DNA of 64,000 nt from JBDRNO01 sp043811005 (GTDB lineage Bacteria > Bacteroidota > Bacteroidia > NORP154). The notes beneath the pieces were generated by a model, which saw only the letters and a program-made list of their open reading frames with translations, was not told the DNA's origin and did no database searches. Below are positions 26,001 to 35,322 of this stretch, in pieces; positions within the stretch are counted from its first letter, which is position 1; each line of letters starts with the position of its first letter. The position numbers and the translations under genes are program-made. Where the stretch lies: NCBI GenBank assembly GCA_043811005.1, contig JBDRNO010000145.1, forward strand, positions 1-64,000. The letters run 5' to 3'.

Positions 26001-26548
26001 TTTGCTCCGGGAGTGCCGGTAAACCCATCAGAACCATTTCCAGCATTGATGATACATCTTGATATAATATAATCAGAACATCCCGATAGATATATCCCGT
26101 AAGCAGTAACACCATCACCAAACGCATCATCCATATTGATGGTGATGTCTAATATCCTAAAAGTTGAGATACCAATACATGAAATAGCAATAAGGCGATT
26201 TGGCGAAGTGAGGATATTATTATTATCCCGGTGAATGATGGTTGTTGACATGTTGCTTTTAGCCCAGGTGGTAGAGTTAAAGCCCCCCTCTATAGTAAGG
26301 TTATCTTGCATATTCAGCTCAGATGAGATATTATAAGTACCTGAAGCCATCCTGATGATATTATCTGAAGGGCTGACGAGGGAGAGGCCAAAGGGGAGAT
26401 CAGCTGGATTGCTCTTTGTCCCTGCCGTTCCACTGGAAGCGCCACCGGGAGTGATGTAAATATATCCGCACTCTTGAGCCGGAGCAAAAGAAAATTGGGA
26501 AAGAAAAAAGTAAAAAGTAAATAATGTAAATATCTTTTTACGATTCAT
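23099..26548 (-). CDS. Giant glycine-rich surface protein with beta-helix-like head, Ig/PKD domains and T9SS type A sorting domain
   Basis: About 1149 aa from the ATG at 26548 (MNRKKIFTLFTFYFFLSQFS signal peptide, cleavage near APAQ-EC); an upstream start at 26596 would bury the signal. Architecture as in the two paralogs downstream: head (YIYITPGGASSGTAGTKSN, EGGFNSTTWAKSN, RILDITI), a glycine-rich block of about 300 residues (GGGGGGGEGGQSGFAGSGG), about four Ig-like repeats with the shared core LDAGNPG...QTLQT...PGxYSV, two PKD domains and a type A C-terminal domain (VYPNPNNGQFTIEAN ... KKVIVY). A heptamer DNA repeat encodes the linker just before YPNP. First gene of the cluster on this strand. 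Confidence 0.85.
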   Translation of the reverse strand: MNRKKIFTLFTFYFFLSQFSFAPAQECGYIYITPGGASSGTAGTKSNPADLPFGLSLVSPSDNIIRMASGTYNISSELNMQDNLTIEGGFNSTTWAKSNMSTTIIHRDNNNILTSPNRLIAISCIGISTFRILDITINMDDAFGDGVTAYGIYLSGCSDYIISRCIINAGNGSDGFTGTPGANGMNGADGLGGESGQEEGNCCKLGGAGGSGSFAGNNAGGVGGLGAERGGFSIDSILGLVYVAPGSDYTNPGSPGYPGLGLGGSAGGNGGAGLCELQYYVDSCYIKPTNHGETGQNGVDGTAGSVGTQGVAVLTAGFYIPGTGTIGTDGIHAGGGGGGGGGGAKGCEPAVIDPLDGDTISYVSGSGGGGGGGGEGGQSGFAGSGGYGGGSSFAVFIWSNGANGVIRDCVTNPGPGGSGGAGGPGGAGGTGGSGGQGGKTGLAPDLIGSCNTGEGGNGGTGGTGGTGGAGGTGSDGVSMDIYQDPAGYPILFSDSYNPFEPEITVEYSGCSNTDFIFSVIATGNINWIFGFGANPATGSGANETVQYDNGNPGFRTITLIVDGTPYSFANFINITQDFTPPEITATALTICTSDGIDFSTSSTALSYNWTIPGGSITSSTQQNPGYVTFNNPGAYNITLETTSCCGTSFTELEITVLSSVAVNIGSDTSICFTDTLPVLDAGNPGATYSWTLDGSPVGGNSQTLQTSTPGIYSVNVSYGSCSQSDTMIFDIYTSLPVDLGGDTAICTTDPFPVLDAGIPGMASYMWELDGNPVGTNTQTLQTTIPGTYEVTVISPTGCTGTDALTLSISEPTVDLGVNLTICDNEPNPVLNAGNPGSDYIWELNGIPLGSNTQSFQTTSGGTYSVTVINQYGCTAQDDMVLTVLPSLAASFTAPASTTVNATVSFTDNSSPPPTIWNWNFGDGSLNDSTQNPTHTYPSAGEYPLFLIVSNGICFDTALSTIDVLNDCASFGLVAGFIPSSDTVDIEGLGMVTFTNTCINSSSWEWDFGDGSQISTLQNPTHAYVDTGIYYVTLTAYNYNCSDFATDIIVVIKPEEPVDTTVGMNELQVASCRLQVYPNPNNGQFTIEANPDTEQELDLKIINIMGQKVEQNYISLNKDMKYDVSLPGKGIYFVKLRSLQGFIIKKVIVY
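23311..23355 (-). repeat. GTTGCAG heptamer repeat before T9SS domain, second copy
   Basis: On the minus strand GAGTTGCAGGTTGCAAGTTG and then CAGGTTACAGG lead into the YPNP codons. It encodes ELQVASCRLQV, against GLQVAGYRLQV at 321-353. Confidence 0.85.
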
Positions 26549-26866
26549 TTTAGTATAATTTAATACAATGATAGAAAAAAAAATAAAAGTATACAAGTTA
26601 ATAAATTGAAGACGGATTTTGGTTATATAAGTTGCCTGTGATTATTATTTTATTAACGCAAGTTGCCACGTATTACTTTTTGTTTGGCATCAAATTTTCA
26701 AACGGGACCGTCCGGACAGCCCAACATTCATGAACCGTCCAAGAACGAGTACGCATTTTACTCACTTTCAATTGTTTAAATCTTTATTATTTTAAGGTAT
26801 AATATTTAATCATCAGTTACTAATTTCGATGTAAAATTATGGATTTATGAAATTTATACTGAAGAA

Positions 26867-28507
26867 ATGAGACGTTTTAAAATTACCTTGCTTCTATTAC
26901 TGTTAAGTATTAATCTCTACATACCTATCGCATATTCTCAAATATTGAATAAAGACGGTACAATTGACTGTACTTCCCCAACAGAGATAACGATAACTTC
27001 AGATACGACAATAATAACATCCAGCGGGGATTATGATTACTATAAACATTCAGCTAATCAGGTAATATTTTATAAGGAGAGCGATAAATATACATTTTGG
27101 TATAAGTTAATAATACAAGGTGATTGCAGGCTGACTTTTGATATATTTCCAACAGATCCAAACGATATTTACAATTTTTTTCTTTACAAGTATGAGGGGG
27201 ACAATTTTTGCCATGGAATAATTAATAAAAACATATTGCCGGTGAGGGCAAATCTTTTCAGGAATAAAATAAACATGACCGGTACCGGTTTGACATCAAC
27301 CCCTTCCACCAGAGATGGCTTGCGGGATGAACAGGGACAGTACAATGATGCCGAAACTTTACGAACGGATGGCATAAGCTATTTTTATCACAGTTCTCAC
27401 CATGAATTCATAGATACAAAAGCCGGAGATGTATATTACCTCAATATTTATCATACCCTGGGAGATGACTGCGGGCATTTTTTTTATTTGAAAGCTTGTT
27501 CAGGTCCTGCAAAAATACAAGCAACTCACAAACCGTGTTTTATACCGCCTGATGGGGACATGTCGGCTTATATGGCTATTTCGGAAGAAAGACCATCTGA
27601 AGAATCAATCCCTGATTTCATCGAGCGTAAGCCCATAGAAAGACCAATTGAAACAAAGTTGCCCGAAAAAGAGATTATGACAGCAATAGAAACAGCAGTA
27701 ATTAATGAAGAGGAAAAGCTTGCGCAAAAAAGTTCTCACATTGCCAGCGAACCCTCCCGGACGAATTCCCATTTTGACGAGGTTAAGGATAGTGATTGTG
27801 AATTTTATACAATAACCGGTTTTATAACGGAGGAGAAAAGGGGCTTTCCTTTAGATGCAGATGTTAAAATAGTTGAAGAAGATACAAAAAAAGAGATCCG
27901 GGTAGAAGTATCACCCAAAACAGGGGAATACACAGCCAAGCTAAAGAAGCATATGAACCATAAATTGATCTTTTCCGCTTTGGGATATATAGAGGATTCG
28001 TTGATAATAGAATATAACCCGGCAATTGATTTAAGAGGGGGGGGAGAATCAAGTACACGTTACTTGCCGGATCAGGATGGATTTAACATTAAATTACAAA
28101 ACGTTAATTCTGGGGAAAACATTGTTTTGAACAATATATATTTCCACCCCAACACTTCGGTGTTTCGGACTAAATCAGACGTAGAATTAGAACGTTTGTT
28201 CAATTTCATAAAAATAAATGATCATGCAGTAATTGAGATTCAGGGTTATACAAATGGAGATTATTATATTAAGAAGAGAAAGCAATATGCTCATTTGGGC
28301 GATGAATGGAATTTCCAGGGAACAGCAAAAAAACTATCCAAATGTAGGGCAGAGGTTGTAAAAAAGTATTTGGTTGAAAAAGGTATTAATGAAGAAAGAA
28401 TCATTACCAGGGGATTTGGAGGAGAAAGAATGATTATTCCCGATCCTGTAAGTTACGTTGAAAGTTTGAAGAATATGAGGGTGGAGATTCTGATTCTGAA
28501 TATTTAG
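26867..28507 (+). CDS. OmpA-family outer-membrane protein
   Basis: 546 aa. A signal peptide (ITLLLLLLSINLYIPIAYSQ) is followed by an N-terminal domain of about 220 residues with several Cys (GDCRLTFDIFPTDPND, CSGPAKIQATHKPC), a charged Pro/Glu linker (ERPSEESIPDFIERKPIE), a small carboxypeptidase-regulatory-like domain (ITGFITEEKRGFPLDADVKI) and a C-terminal OmpA peptidoglycan-binding domain (LNNIYFHPNTSVF ... IEIQGYTNGD ... YLVEKGINEERIITRGFG). It probably links the outer membrane to peptidoglycan. An uninterrupted run of eight G at 28037-28044 falls between the last two domains. Confidence 0.85.
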   Translation: MRRFKITLLLLLLSINLYIPIAYSQILNKDGTIDCTSPTEITITSDTTIITSSGDYDYYKHSANQVIFYKESDKYTFWYKLIIQGDCRLTFDIFPTDPNDIYNFFLYKYEGDNFCHGIINKNILPVRANLFRNKINMTGTGLTSTPSTRDGLRDEQGQYNDAETLRTDGISYFYHSSHHEFIDTKAGDVYYLNIYHTLGDDCGHFFYLKACSGPAKIQATHKPCFIPPDGDMSAYMAISEERPSEESIPDFIERKPIERPIETKLPEKEIMTAIETAVINEEEKLAQKSSHIASEPSRTNSHFDEVKDSDCEFYTITGFITEEKRGFPLDADVKIVEEDTKKEIRVEVSPKTGEYTAKLKKHMNHKLIFSALGYIEDSLIIEYNPAIDLRGGGESSTRYLPDQDGFNIKLQNVNSGENIVLNNIYFHPNTSVFRTKSDVELERLFNFIKINDHAVIEIQGYTNGDYYIKKRKQYAHLGDEWNFQGTAKKLSKCRAEVVKKYLVEKGINEERIITRGFGGERMIIPDPVSYVESLKNMRVEILILNI

Positions 28508-28539
28508 GTACTTAAAATATTCTTATTGTCAACAACTTG

Positions 28540-28579
28540 TCACGTTGCACTTGCGGGGTCGAACAACCCCATAACGTGA
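28540..28579. terminator. Two-part hairpin between convergent genes
   Basis: TCACGTT pairs with AACGTGA, and inside it GGGGT pairs with ACCCC around CGAACA. There is no T tract on either side, so it is either a palindromic repeat or a weak bidirectional terminator. Confidence 0.45.
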
Positions 28580-28612
28580 TGTTCGCCAGTTTGTGGATGA
28601 ATTTCTAAGAAC

Positions 28613-30388
28613 CTATTTTTTAGAAGGTTTTTTCCTCATTACTTTTCCCTTTTCTTCTTTTATTTTATCTTCCGGAGAAAAATAGACTTCAGACAGGTCG
28701 CGGAGTTCCATTGCATTGATCGGGAAATTTCTCACATTAAGCTGCAATAGTCTGTAACTTTCATAATAATAAACCGGCATTATAGCGGCATCATCCGTTG
28801 CAACCTGGTCTGCTTGTCTATACAAATCATAGCGTTTTTCTCGATCGATCTCTCTGAGAGCTAAGGAAAACAGTGAGTCGAACTCTTCGCTTTTATATCT
28901 GACCGAGTTAAGATAGGATTTATCACTTAATTTTTCGGGAATATGCGGGCTGTATAACAGGGTGAGGAAGTTTTCAGGATCGGGATAATCGGCAATCCAT
29001 CCTGTGCGCCAGAAAAGGGCTTTGCCGGTTTCTAAGTTTTCAAGGTGCTGTGCCCATGGCATTACATTTAGTTCAACATTAATATTTAAGTTTTCTTTAA
29101 GCATTTTTTGGATTACTTCAGATATTTGTATATTTTTAGTTCCTCCGCTGTTTAATTGAAGTGTTAGTGTTGGAAATCCGGCTCCATCGGGATAACCAGC
29201 TTCACCAAGAAGAAACCTGGCTTTACTGGCGTCAAATTTATACCCCCTAATAAGGTCATATTTATAATCACTAAATGCAGGAGGAACAATTCCATAGATA
29301 CCCGGTCTTCCCTCTCCCTGCAAGGTATAAGTTACTAAGTTTTCCTTGTCAATAGCATAATTAAATGCCTGGCGAACAAGTTTATTGCTGAACAACTCAC
29401 TTTTATGCTGAAAGCCGTAATAAAAAATACCGAGAGCAGGGGTTACCTGTAATTCAAAGTTTACACCTTGCTCCGATGCGTCCTCGAGTGCGCTCATAAC
29501 CTCATCAATCATTTCAAACGGCAATTCGAATACCATGTCCAGATTACTTTTCCTGAACTCTAAAAGCTCTGATTTTTTTTCTTTAAGAAAAGTAAATTTT
29601 ATTGCTTCTAAAAAGGGTATTTTGTTTCCATATTCATCAACTCTCCAATAGTCGTCATTCCTAATCAGTATAACGGCTTCGCCTTCCTTGACAGTTTTAA
29701 TTTTGAAAGGACCGGTTCCAACGCATTTGACCCTCATCTCTATTCCGTATTTCTCAACAGCTTCTTCCGGGAACACCCAGCAAAAAGGAGTAGCCAGAAT
29801 TTGCAGAAAACCGGCAAAAGAATAGTTCAAATTCAACTGTATAGTATAGTCATCAATAACTTTAATCCCTTTTACTCCTTCTTGAAGAGGATTGCCTTCA
29901 ACGGTTGAATTGAAGTATTCCTCGGCACCAACAAGCCTCTCCCGGATGAACTTAAAACCTTGGTTTTGAGGGTCGGAAGTACATAGTTTTGTAAAACAGT
30001 ATTTGAAATCCCGGGCTGTCACTTCCCTGCCTTTCCCTCCTGGAAAGCATGGGTCGTCATGAAATTTAATGCCTCTTCTTAAATGGAAGATAAATGATGT
30101 TGCTTCATCATTTATCTCCCAACGTTCAGCTATGGAAGGAATAATGCTCAGGTTTTTTTGTGAAAGCTTAACCAATCCTTCATAGATTTGGTGGGTAATT
30201 CGGTGGCCAACTACTTCAGTAATATTTAAGGGATATAAAGTTCTAAAATCCTGAACTTCGTTCATCCTGAAAACGCCACCATAATATATCCCTCCTTTTC
30301 CCTTTGTAGCATAGTCTTTTTCTTTGTCTGGGGTGCAAGACCATAAGAGGCAGATACTTATCAATGATAGAGAAATTAATCTTTTCAT
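28613..30388 (-). CDS. Peptide ABC transporter substrate-binding lipoprotein (solute-binding family 5)
   Basis: 591 aa. A lipoprotein signal (SLSLISICLLWSCTP) is followed by the family 5 extracellular solute-binding fold: LYPLNITEVVGHRITHQIYEGLV, RGIKFHDDPCF, the block SNKLVRQAFNYAIDKENLV, and YDLYRQADQVATDDAAIMPVYYYESY. Members bind oligopeptides, dipeptides or nickel and deliver them to Dpp/Opp permeases; the ligand cannot be read. It has no permease neighbours. The fused ATPase at 662-2470 is a plausible partner, by inference only. Confidence 0.93.
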   Translation of the reverse strand: MKRLISLSLISICLLWSCTPDKEKDYATKGKGGIYYGGVFRMNEVQDFRTLYPLNITEVVGHRITHQIYEGLVKLSQKNLSIIPSIAERWEINDEATSFIFHLRRGIKFHDDPCFPGGKGREVTARDFKYCFTKLCTSDPQNQGFKFIRERLVGAEEYFNSTVEGNPLQEGVKGIKVIDDYTIQLNLNYSFAGFLQILATPFCWVFPEEAVEKYGIEMRVKCVGTGPFKIKTVKEGEAVILIRNDDYWRVDEYGNKIPFLEAIKFTFLKEKKSELLEFRKSNLDMVFELPFEMIDEVMSALEDASEQGVNFELQVTPALGIFYYGFQHKSELFSNKLVRQAFNYAIDKENLVTYTLQGEGRPGIYGIVPPAFSDYKYDLIRGYKFDASKARFLLGEAGYPDGAGFPTLTLQLNSGGTKNIQISEVIQKMLKENLNINVELNVMPWAQHLENLETGKALFWRTGWIADYPDPENFLTLLYSPHIPEKLSDKSYLNSVRYKSEEFDSLFSLALREIDREKRYDLYRQADQVATDDAAIMPVYYYESYRLLQLNVRNFPINAMELRDLSEVYFSPEDKIKEEKGKVMRKKPSKK

Positions 30389-30690
30389 ATTACAAATGCT
30401 TAATAATTAACGGTTTAAATTCGCTAGCAATCTGCAAAGATATGTATTAAAAACAAATATCATAAAAAAAAATTGTATATAAAGTTCTACATTAAATTCC
30501 GATACGATCAATTATTGTATGATAAAATTGTTGACATTTTTATGGTCTGCTTGCAAATGTATTGTTTTTTTGAGTCTTGCAGGCGAACAAAAACATATTT
30601 TATACGTTATTATTGTGTAAAACGTTATAGTTTTAGTCTTTTTATTTTTTATTATCGTTAATGGCACATCATTTTTAACACAAATGCTTA
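30389..30690. other. AT-rich intergenic region, no gene recognised
   Basis: A 302-bp divergent gap. At about 30486-30508 it contains a partial copy of the right half of the composite module (ACATTAAATTCCGATACG). A 62-codon frame at 30473-30661 has no family resemblance or ribosome-binding site and is rich in Tyr/Phe from AT codons, so I do not call it a gene. Confidence 0.5.
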
Positions 30691-33600
30691 ATGCTCAACT
30701 TAATGGCATTTGAAAAAAAAAAGCGTCAAAGTAACCTTGACACGACACTGGTTGCCGGTATCCTGTCAAAAGTATTACTTATCGCGTTATTCATACTCTT
30801 TCCTTTTTTTCTTTACTCTCAGGAATTAAGCAATCTTCGCGTAAAAGAGATTTTTACACTATCGGATACTGTCAAAATTGACACATTGAGCATTATTGCC
30901 AACTCAATTTCTATAGTTGATGCCAATGGAAAAGGAATTGATACTACATGCTATACAATTGATTATATAAATGCAACATTGGTTTGGAAGGATAAATTCA
31001 AAATTCAAGATTCAATTATTATTTTTTACAGGGTGTTTCCCTATCCTTTTTTCAAATCCTTCAAACAAAAAGATATTAAGAGGATAGAACCCGACAGGTC
31101 TGGAATGATAAACCCGTTTGTTTATACTTATGATAAGTCAAAGAGAGATATTTTTAAGTTTGAAGGATTAAACAAAAGCGGTAGTATTTCTAGGGGCATT
31201 TCTTTTGGGAACAACCAGGACGTGATCGTCAGCTCGAGTCTCGATCTGCGGTTATCAGGCATGTTAAGCGAGAACATTAATATTCTTGCAGCAATAACAG
31301 ATGACAATATCCCCATACAGCCCGAGGGTAATACCCAACAAATTCAGGAATTCGACAAAGTTTTTATTCAATTGTCAAACCAAAGCTCAAAACTCATTGC
31401 CGGTGATTTTGAACTGGAAAAACCCGAAAGCTATTTTATGAACTTCTATAAAAAAGCACAGGGAGTAAGTTTCGCGACCCTCATTAATACCGGAAAACCA
31501 AGCGATAATTTGTCCAAAACAGATATTAGTCAGACTGGTAAATTAAAAATATCTACCAGCGCAGCTATTTCGAAAGGTAAATATGCCAGGTATCCTTTTA
31601 CCGGAATGGAAAGCAATCAGGGTCCATATAAACTCAAAGGAAGCGAGGATGAAACGTTTATAATTGTATTGTCAGGGACCGAAAAAGTTTATTTAGACGG
31701 TGAGTTGTTAACCAGGGGGCAGGAAAACGATTACGTAATTGACTACAATACTGCCGAAATCACTTTTACTCCAAAACGCTTAATAACAAAAGACAAACGG
31801 GTTATTGTTGAGTTCCAGTATTCGGAGAAGAATTATACAAGATCTTTGCTTTTTGCGGGAGGCGATTTGGAGAAAAACAAGCTGAAATTAAGATTTAATG
31901 TCTATTCTGAGCAGGATGCTAAAAACCAGCCATTGTTGCAGGAGTTAACCGATGAACAGAAAAAGCTGCTGGGCAACATCGGGGATAATCTCAATAAAGC
32001 AGTCTCTCCAATGATCGATAGTGTTGGATATATAAATGACAGGGTCCTGTATAAAAAAACAGACTCATTAGGATACGACTCGGTTTTTGTTTATTCTCCT
32101 GATAGCGGAGTGTATCAGCTGGGATTTTCGGATGTGGGTCAAGGTAATGGAAATTATGATAGGAATAATGAAACTACTGCCAACGGCAGAGTCTTCAGGT
32201 GGGTTGCTCCTGATACTGTTAGTGGAAATATAATCCCCAAAGGAAAGTATGAGCCTGTTATTCTGCTTATCACGCCGAAGAAGAAACAGTTAATAACATT
32301 TAGTGGAGATTACGATTTTTCCAAACGGACAAAAGCATCCTTTGAGATTGCGGCAAGCAATAATGACATCAATACTTTTTCCGGCAAAGATCAAGGTAAT
32401 GATGCCGGTTATGCCTTTAAAATTAATTTTCAGAACACCCTTCCATTAGTTCCGGCAGGTCAGGAAGAAAGACCATGGATTCTTAGGTCAATAGTGAGCT
32501 ATGAGCAAGTTTACAAACATTTTTCTTCTATTGAGCGTTACCGGGGTGTTGAGTTTGAAAGAGACTGGAATTTAGGTGACATAACAGAGAATGAATATAT
32601 TTCCGGGCTTGATCTGTTACTGACCAGGAAAAAGACCGGTATAATTAACTATCAGTTTAAATCTTTTATAAAGGGTGATGAATACAATGCATTCAGGAAT
32701 CAGGCGAAACTCAACCTGAATAAGCATGGCTTTCAGTTAATCTTCAATGGCAGCTTACTTCAGACCTCAACTTCCGTGAATAATACTCAATTTATCAGGT
32801 CTAAAGCAAGTTTCTCAAAAAAGTTCAAGTGGTTTACTGTTGGTGTAAATGAAGAGCAGGAAAGGAATAGCTTTAAAGACATTTCAACTGATACCCTCCA
32901 GGCAAATAGCTTTGAGTTTTACGAATGTGGCGCTTTCATAAATAATGCAGATACCGCGGCTTATAAATTCACGCTAAACTATAAACAGAGAACCGATCTT
33001 GCGCCTTTAAACGACCGTTTTAACAAGTCTGCTATTGGTGAAAGCGTGAATTTTGCCGTTGATATCCTTAAAAATCCCAATAGCCGCTTTAAAGGAGGCG
33101 TTACATACAGGGAACTTTCTATTGTTGACGACAATCTCACGGAAAACAAACCAGACAACTCATTGATCAGCCGTTTAGAATATACATTAAAGTTATTGAA
33201 AGGAACTATTACATCCAGCACTTTTTATGAGATCGGCTCAGGGATGGAAGTAAAAAAGGAGTATTTATTCGTTAAAGTAGCGGCAGGACAAGGACTTTAT
33301 GAATGGATTGACAGGGATTCCAATAATATTGAAATTTTGGATGAATTTGAAGAAGCGGTATTTCAGGATAGAGCAGAATATATCAAGGTTTATACTCCAA
33401 CCAATGAATACATCAAAACCTACACAAACCTTTTTAACGAGGTGCTTTATATAAAACCGTCAATTATATGGCGCGGTAAGAAGGGCATAAGAAAATTCAT
33501 TGGCAGGTTTTCAAATCAAGCGGCTTACAGAATTGACCGGAAAACCACTGACGATGATCTGTTATCGTCATACAATCCTTTTTTTGCTGAAACCGCGGAC

Positions 33601-34311
33601 AGCAATTTACAAACTCTAAATTTTTCATTTAGAAATATTTTGTATTTTAATAGAACAAATCCAAAATTCGGAGCGGATATAACTTATCAGAATATTAAAA
33701 ATAAAATGTTATTGGTAAATGGCTATGACTCCAGGGTGGATAGCGCTTACAGTATTCGTTTCAGGTGGAACATGAGCAGAAATGTCACTTTAAATATTAT
33801 TTACAAAAGAGGGGAAAAGAAAAACGCGTCTGAGCTTTTCCGATCAAAGAATTATAAGATATCTTATTATGAAACCGAGCCCAAATTAACCTACCAGCCC
33901 AACGCTAAGTTCAGGATTAGTCTGCTTTACAAGCTAACTAATAAAGAAAACAAGCCTTCAATATTTTCAACAGAGACTTTAACCGTTCCTTCCGGTGGCG
34001 AAACTTCAATTCATCAAAAGATCGGGATCGAGATCAAACACAATGTGGTATCAAAGGGAAATTTATTGATAAGGGCAGATTACATTAATATCACTTATAA
34101 AAATACCGGTAGTTCCAATGCTTCCCAAAATACCTCGTTGGCTTTTGAAATGCTGGAGGGGCTACAAACCGGGCAAAACATTACATGGAACGCGTCTTAC
34201 CAAAGAAGCATTTCAAAACACATGCAGCTAAGTTTTATCTATGACGGGAGAAAATCAGAGGAGATCAACGCGATACATACAGGCAGGGTGCAGTTGAGGG
34301 CGTATTTTTAA
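30691..34311 (+). CDS. Large outer-membrane beta-barrel-like protein of unknown function
   Basis: 1206 aa. An N-terminal hydrophobic signal (LSKVLLIALFILFPFFLYSQ) is followed by a beta-rich region (LRVKEIFTLSDTVKIDTLSI), a conserved-looking block ISRGISFGNNQDVIVSSSLD, then ITDDNIPIQPEGNTQQIQEF and ALITAGDFELE-like strands. A long series of alternating aromatic/polar strands ends in Phe (GRVQLRAYF), as outer-membrane barrels do. There is no TonB plug or SusC signature. It resembles uncharacterised conserved proteins of Bacteroidota. The ATG at 30691 is preceded by a frame-shifted ATG at 30684; a later start would still leave the signal. It stands as a single gene, convergent with the next. Confidence 0.65.
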   Translation: MLNLMAFEKKKRQSNLDTTLVAGILSKVLLIALFILFPFFLYSQELSNLRVKEIFTLSDTVKIDTLSIIANSISIVDANGKGIDTTCYTIDYINATLVWKDKFKIQDSIIIFYRVFPYPFFKSFKQKDIKRIEPDRSGMINPFVYTYDKSKRDIFKFEGLNKSGSISRGISFGNNQDVIVSSSLDLRLSGMLSENINILAAITDDNIPIQPEGNTQQIQEFDKVFIQLSNQSSKLIAGDFELEKPESYFMNFYKKAQGVSFATLINTGKPSDNLSKTDISQTGKLKISTSAAISKGKYARYPFTGMESNQGPYKLKGSEDETFIIVLSGTEKVYLDGELLTRGQENDYVIDYNTAEITFTPKRLITKDKRVIVEFQYSEKNYTRSLLFAGGDLEKNKLKLRFNVYSEQDAKNQPLLQELTDEQKKLLGNIGDNLNKAVSPMIDSVGYINDRVLYKKTDSLGYDSVFVYSPDSGVYQLGFSDVGQGNGNYDRNNETTANGRVFRWVAPDTVSGNIIPKGKYEPVILLITPKKKQLITFSGDYDFSKRTKASFEIAASNNDINTFSGKDQGNDAGYAFKINFQNTLPLVPAGQEERPWILRSIVSYEQVYKHFSSIERYRGVEFERDWNLGDITENEYISGLDLLLTRKKTGIINYQFKSFIKGDEYNAFRNQAKLNLNKHGFQLIFNGSLLQTSTSVNNTQFIRSKASFSKKFKWFTVGVNEEQERNSFKDISTDTLQANSFEFYECGAFINNADTAAYKFTLNYKQRTDLAPLNDRFNKSAIGESVNFAVDILKNPNSRFKGGVTYRELSIVDDNLTENKPDNSLISRLEYTLKLLKGTITSSTFYEIGSGMEVKKEYLFVKVAAGQGLYEWIDRDSNNIEILDEFEEAVFQDRAEYIKVYTPTNEYIKTYTNLFNEVLYIKPSIIWRGKKGIRKFIGRFSNQAAYRIDRKTTDDDLLSSYNPFFAETADSNLQTLNFSFRNILYFNRTNPKFGADITYQNIKNKMLLVNGYDSRVDSAYSIRFRWNMSRNVTLNIIYKRGEKKNASELFRSKNYKISYYETEPKLTYQPNAKFRISLLYKLTNKENKPSIFSTETLTVPSGGETSIHQKIGIEIKHNVVSKGNLLIRADYINITYKNTGSSNASQNTSLAFEMLEGLQTGQNITWNASYQRSISKHMQLSFIYDGRKSEEINAIHTGRVQLRAYF

Positions 34312-34332
34312 AGAAATGATAATATTGTAACG

Positions 34333-35277
34333 TTACTCCAGCTCAAACAAAGTCTCCCCAATATGATCTTTGTCAACAAAAATGTCTGCAGTATATTTTT
34401 GCGGTAAGAACTCCTCTTTTTTAGAAAAGTAGATGCACAGATCAATTTCCTGGTTCTGATAGTCTATTGTTTTTATAGCGCTGTATACGATCTCTTTTTC
34501 GATATTTTGTTCTTTATCATTATATAAAAATACGTTGGTACTATCACCACCTTTTGGGAAAACATCGCCATTTTTATCAGCCACACGAATATAAACATTT
34601 TTAGTCCCGCCCCCTGCAATTGTATTAGCGCCTATTGTAAAGCATATTTTTATTTTTTCAACCTTTCGCGCCCTGTTCTCTTCTTTTTCTTTTTTTCCCC
34701 CTGACTTGAAGCGTATTCCTTTTGCAAACATGTTATATGCTTTTAGCAGCGAACCCAATTCTACTTTTTCATTTAGGTGCGCCTTCTCCTTGATCAATTC
34801 TTTGGTCTTTACTTTCTCTTTTCCCAGATCGCTTTCAACCTGAAGTTTTTCTTCGCTGAGAACCGTGATAGTTGTGCCTAAAGAATCTATCTCCCGGAGA
34901 TATCCTTTCAGAAGATTTCTGAGGGTTTGTGATTGTTTTTTATACTTCCACAGTAATTCCGAATCGGTTTTTAATTTTTTGATCTGCCCGAGCATCTCTT
35001 TTATTTTTGCTTTTTCCACACTTAGCTGATGCCCCAACTCTACGTTATCAACATTTAGCTTTTCGTATTCTACCAACAGATCATTCAATTCAAGCTGAAC
35101 AGCTTCTTTATCAGTTTTTTCTTTTTCGGTAATTGATTTTTGCTCAAGAAACTGCCATCCCAAAATTGCAGCGACAATAAATAAAACAGCAACAATAATT
35201 GAGAATAATATATTTGCAAATTTTCCCCTTTTATCCTTTTTGGGCGCTTGTTCCTTATGTTCTTCTTTTTGTTCCAT
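34333..35277 (-). CDS. Coiled-coil single-pass membrane protein
   Basis: 314 aa from the ATG at 35277 (the frame runs 12 bp further to a TTG). A short charged cytoplasmic N-terminus is followed by one transmembrane helix (ILFSIIVAVLFIVAAILGW, about 24-42), a coiled coil of about 140 residues (LNDLLVEYEKLNVDNVELGH and following) and a C-terminal beta-domain of about 100 residues (CFTIGANTIAGGGTKNVYIR ... QEIDLCIYFSK). The type is common in Bacteroidota but without known function. It could be an envelope scaffold. Confidence 0.7.
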   Translation of the reverse strand: MEQKEEHKEQAPKKDKRGKFANILFSIIVAVLFIVAAILGWQFLEQKSITEKEKTDKEAVQLELNDLLVEYEKLNVDNVELGHQLSVEKAKIKEMLGQIKKLKTDSELLWKYKKQSQTLRNLLKGYLREIDSLGTTITVLSEEKLQVESDLGKEKVKTKELIKEKAHLNEKVELGSLLKAYNMFAKGIRFKSGGKKEKEENRARKVEKIKICFTIGANTIAGGGTKNVYIRVADKNGDVFPKGGDSTNVFLYNDKEQNIEKEIVYSAIKTIDYQNQEIDLCIYFSKKEEFLPQKYTADIFVDKDHIGETLFELE

Positions 35278-35322
35278 AATAGGTTGCAAATTTAATTTAT
35301 AGGTATCGGAAATTCAATATTT

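Noticed and set aside
30473..30661. 62-codon plus-strand open frame in the gap before the 1206-aa gene
   Set aside because: Tyr/Phe-rich composition expected from random AT-rich DNA, no ribosome-binding site, no family resemblance.
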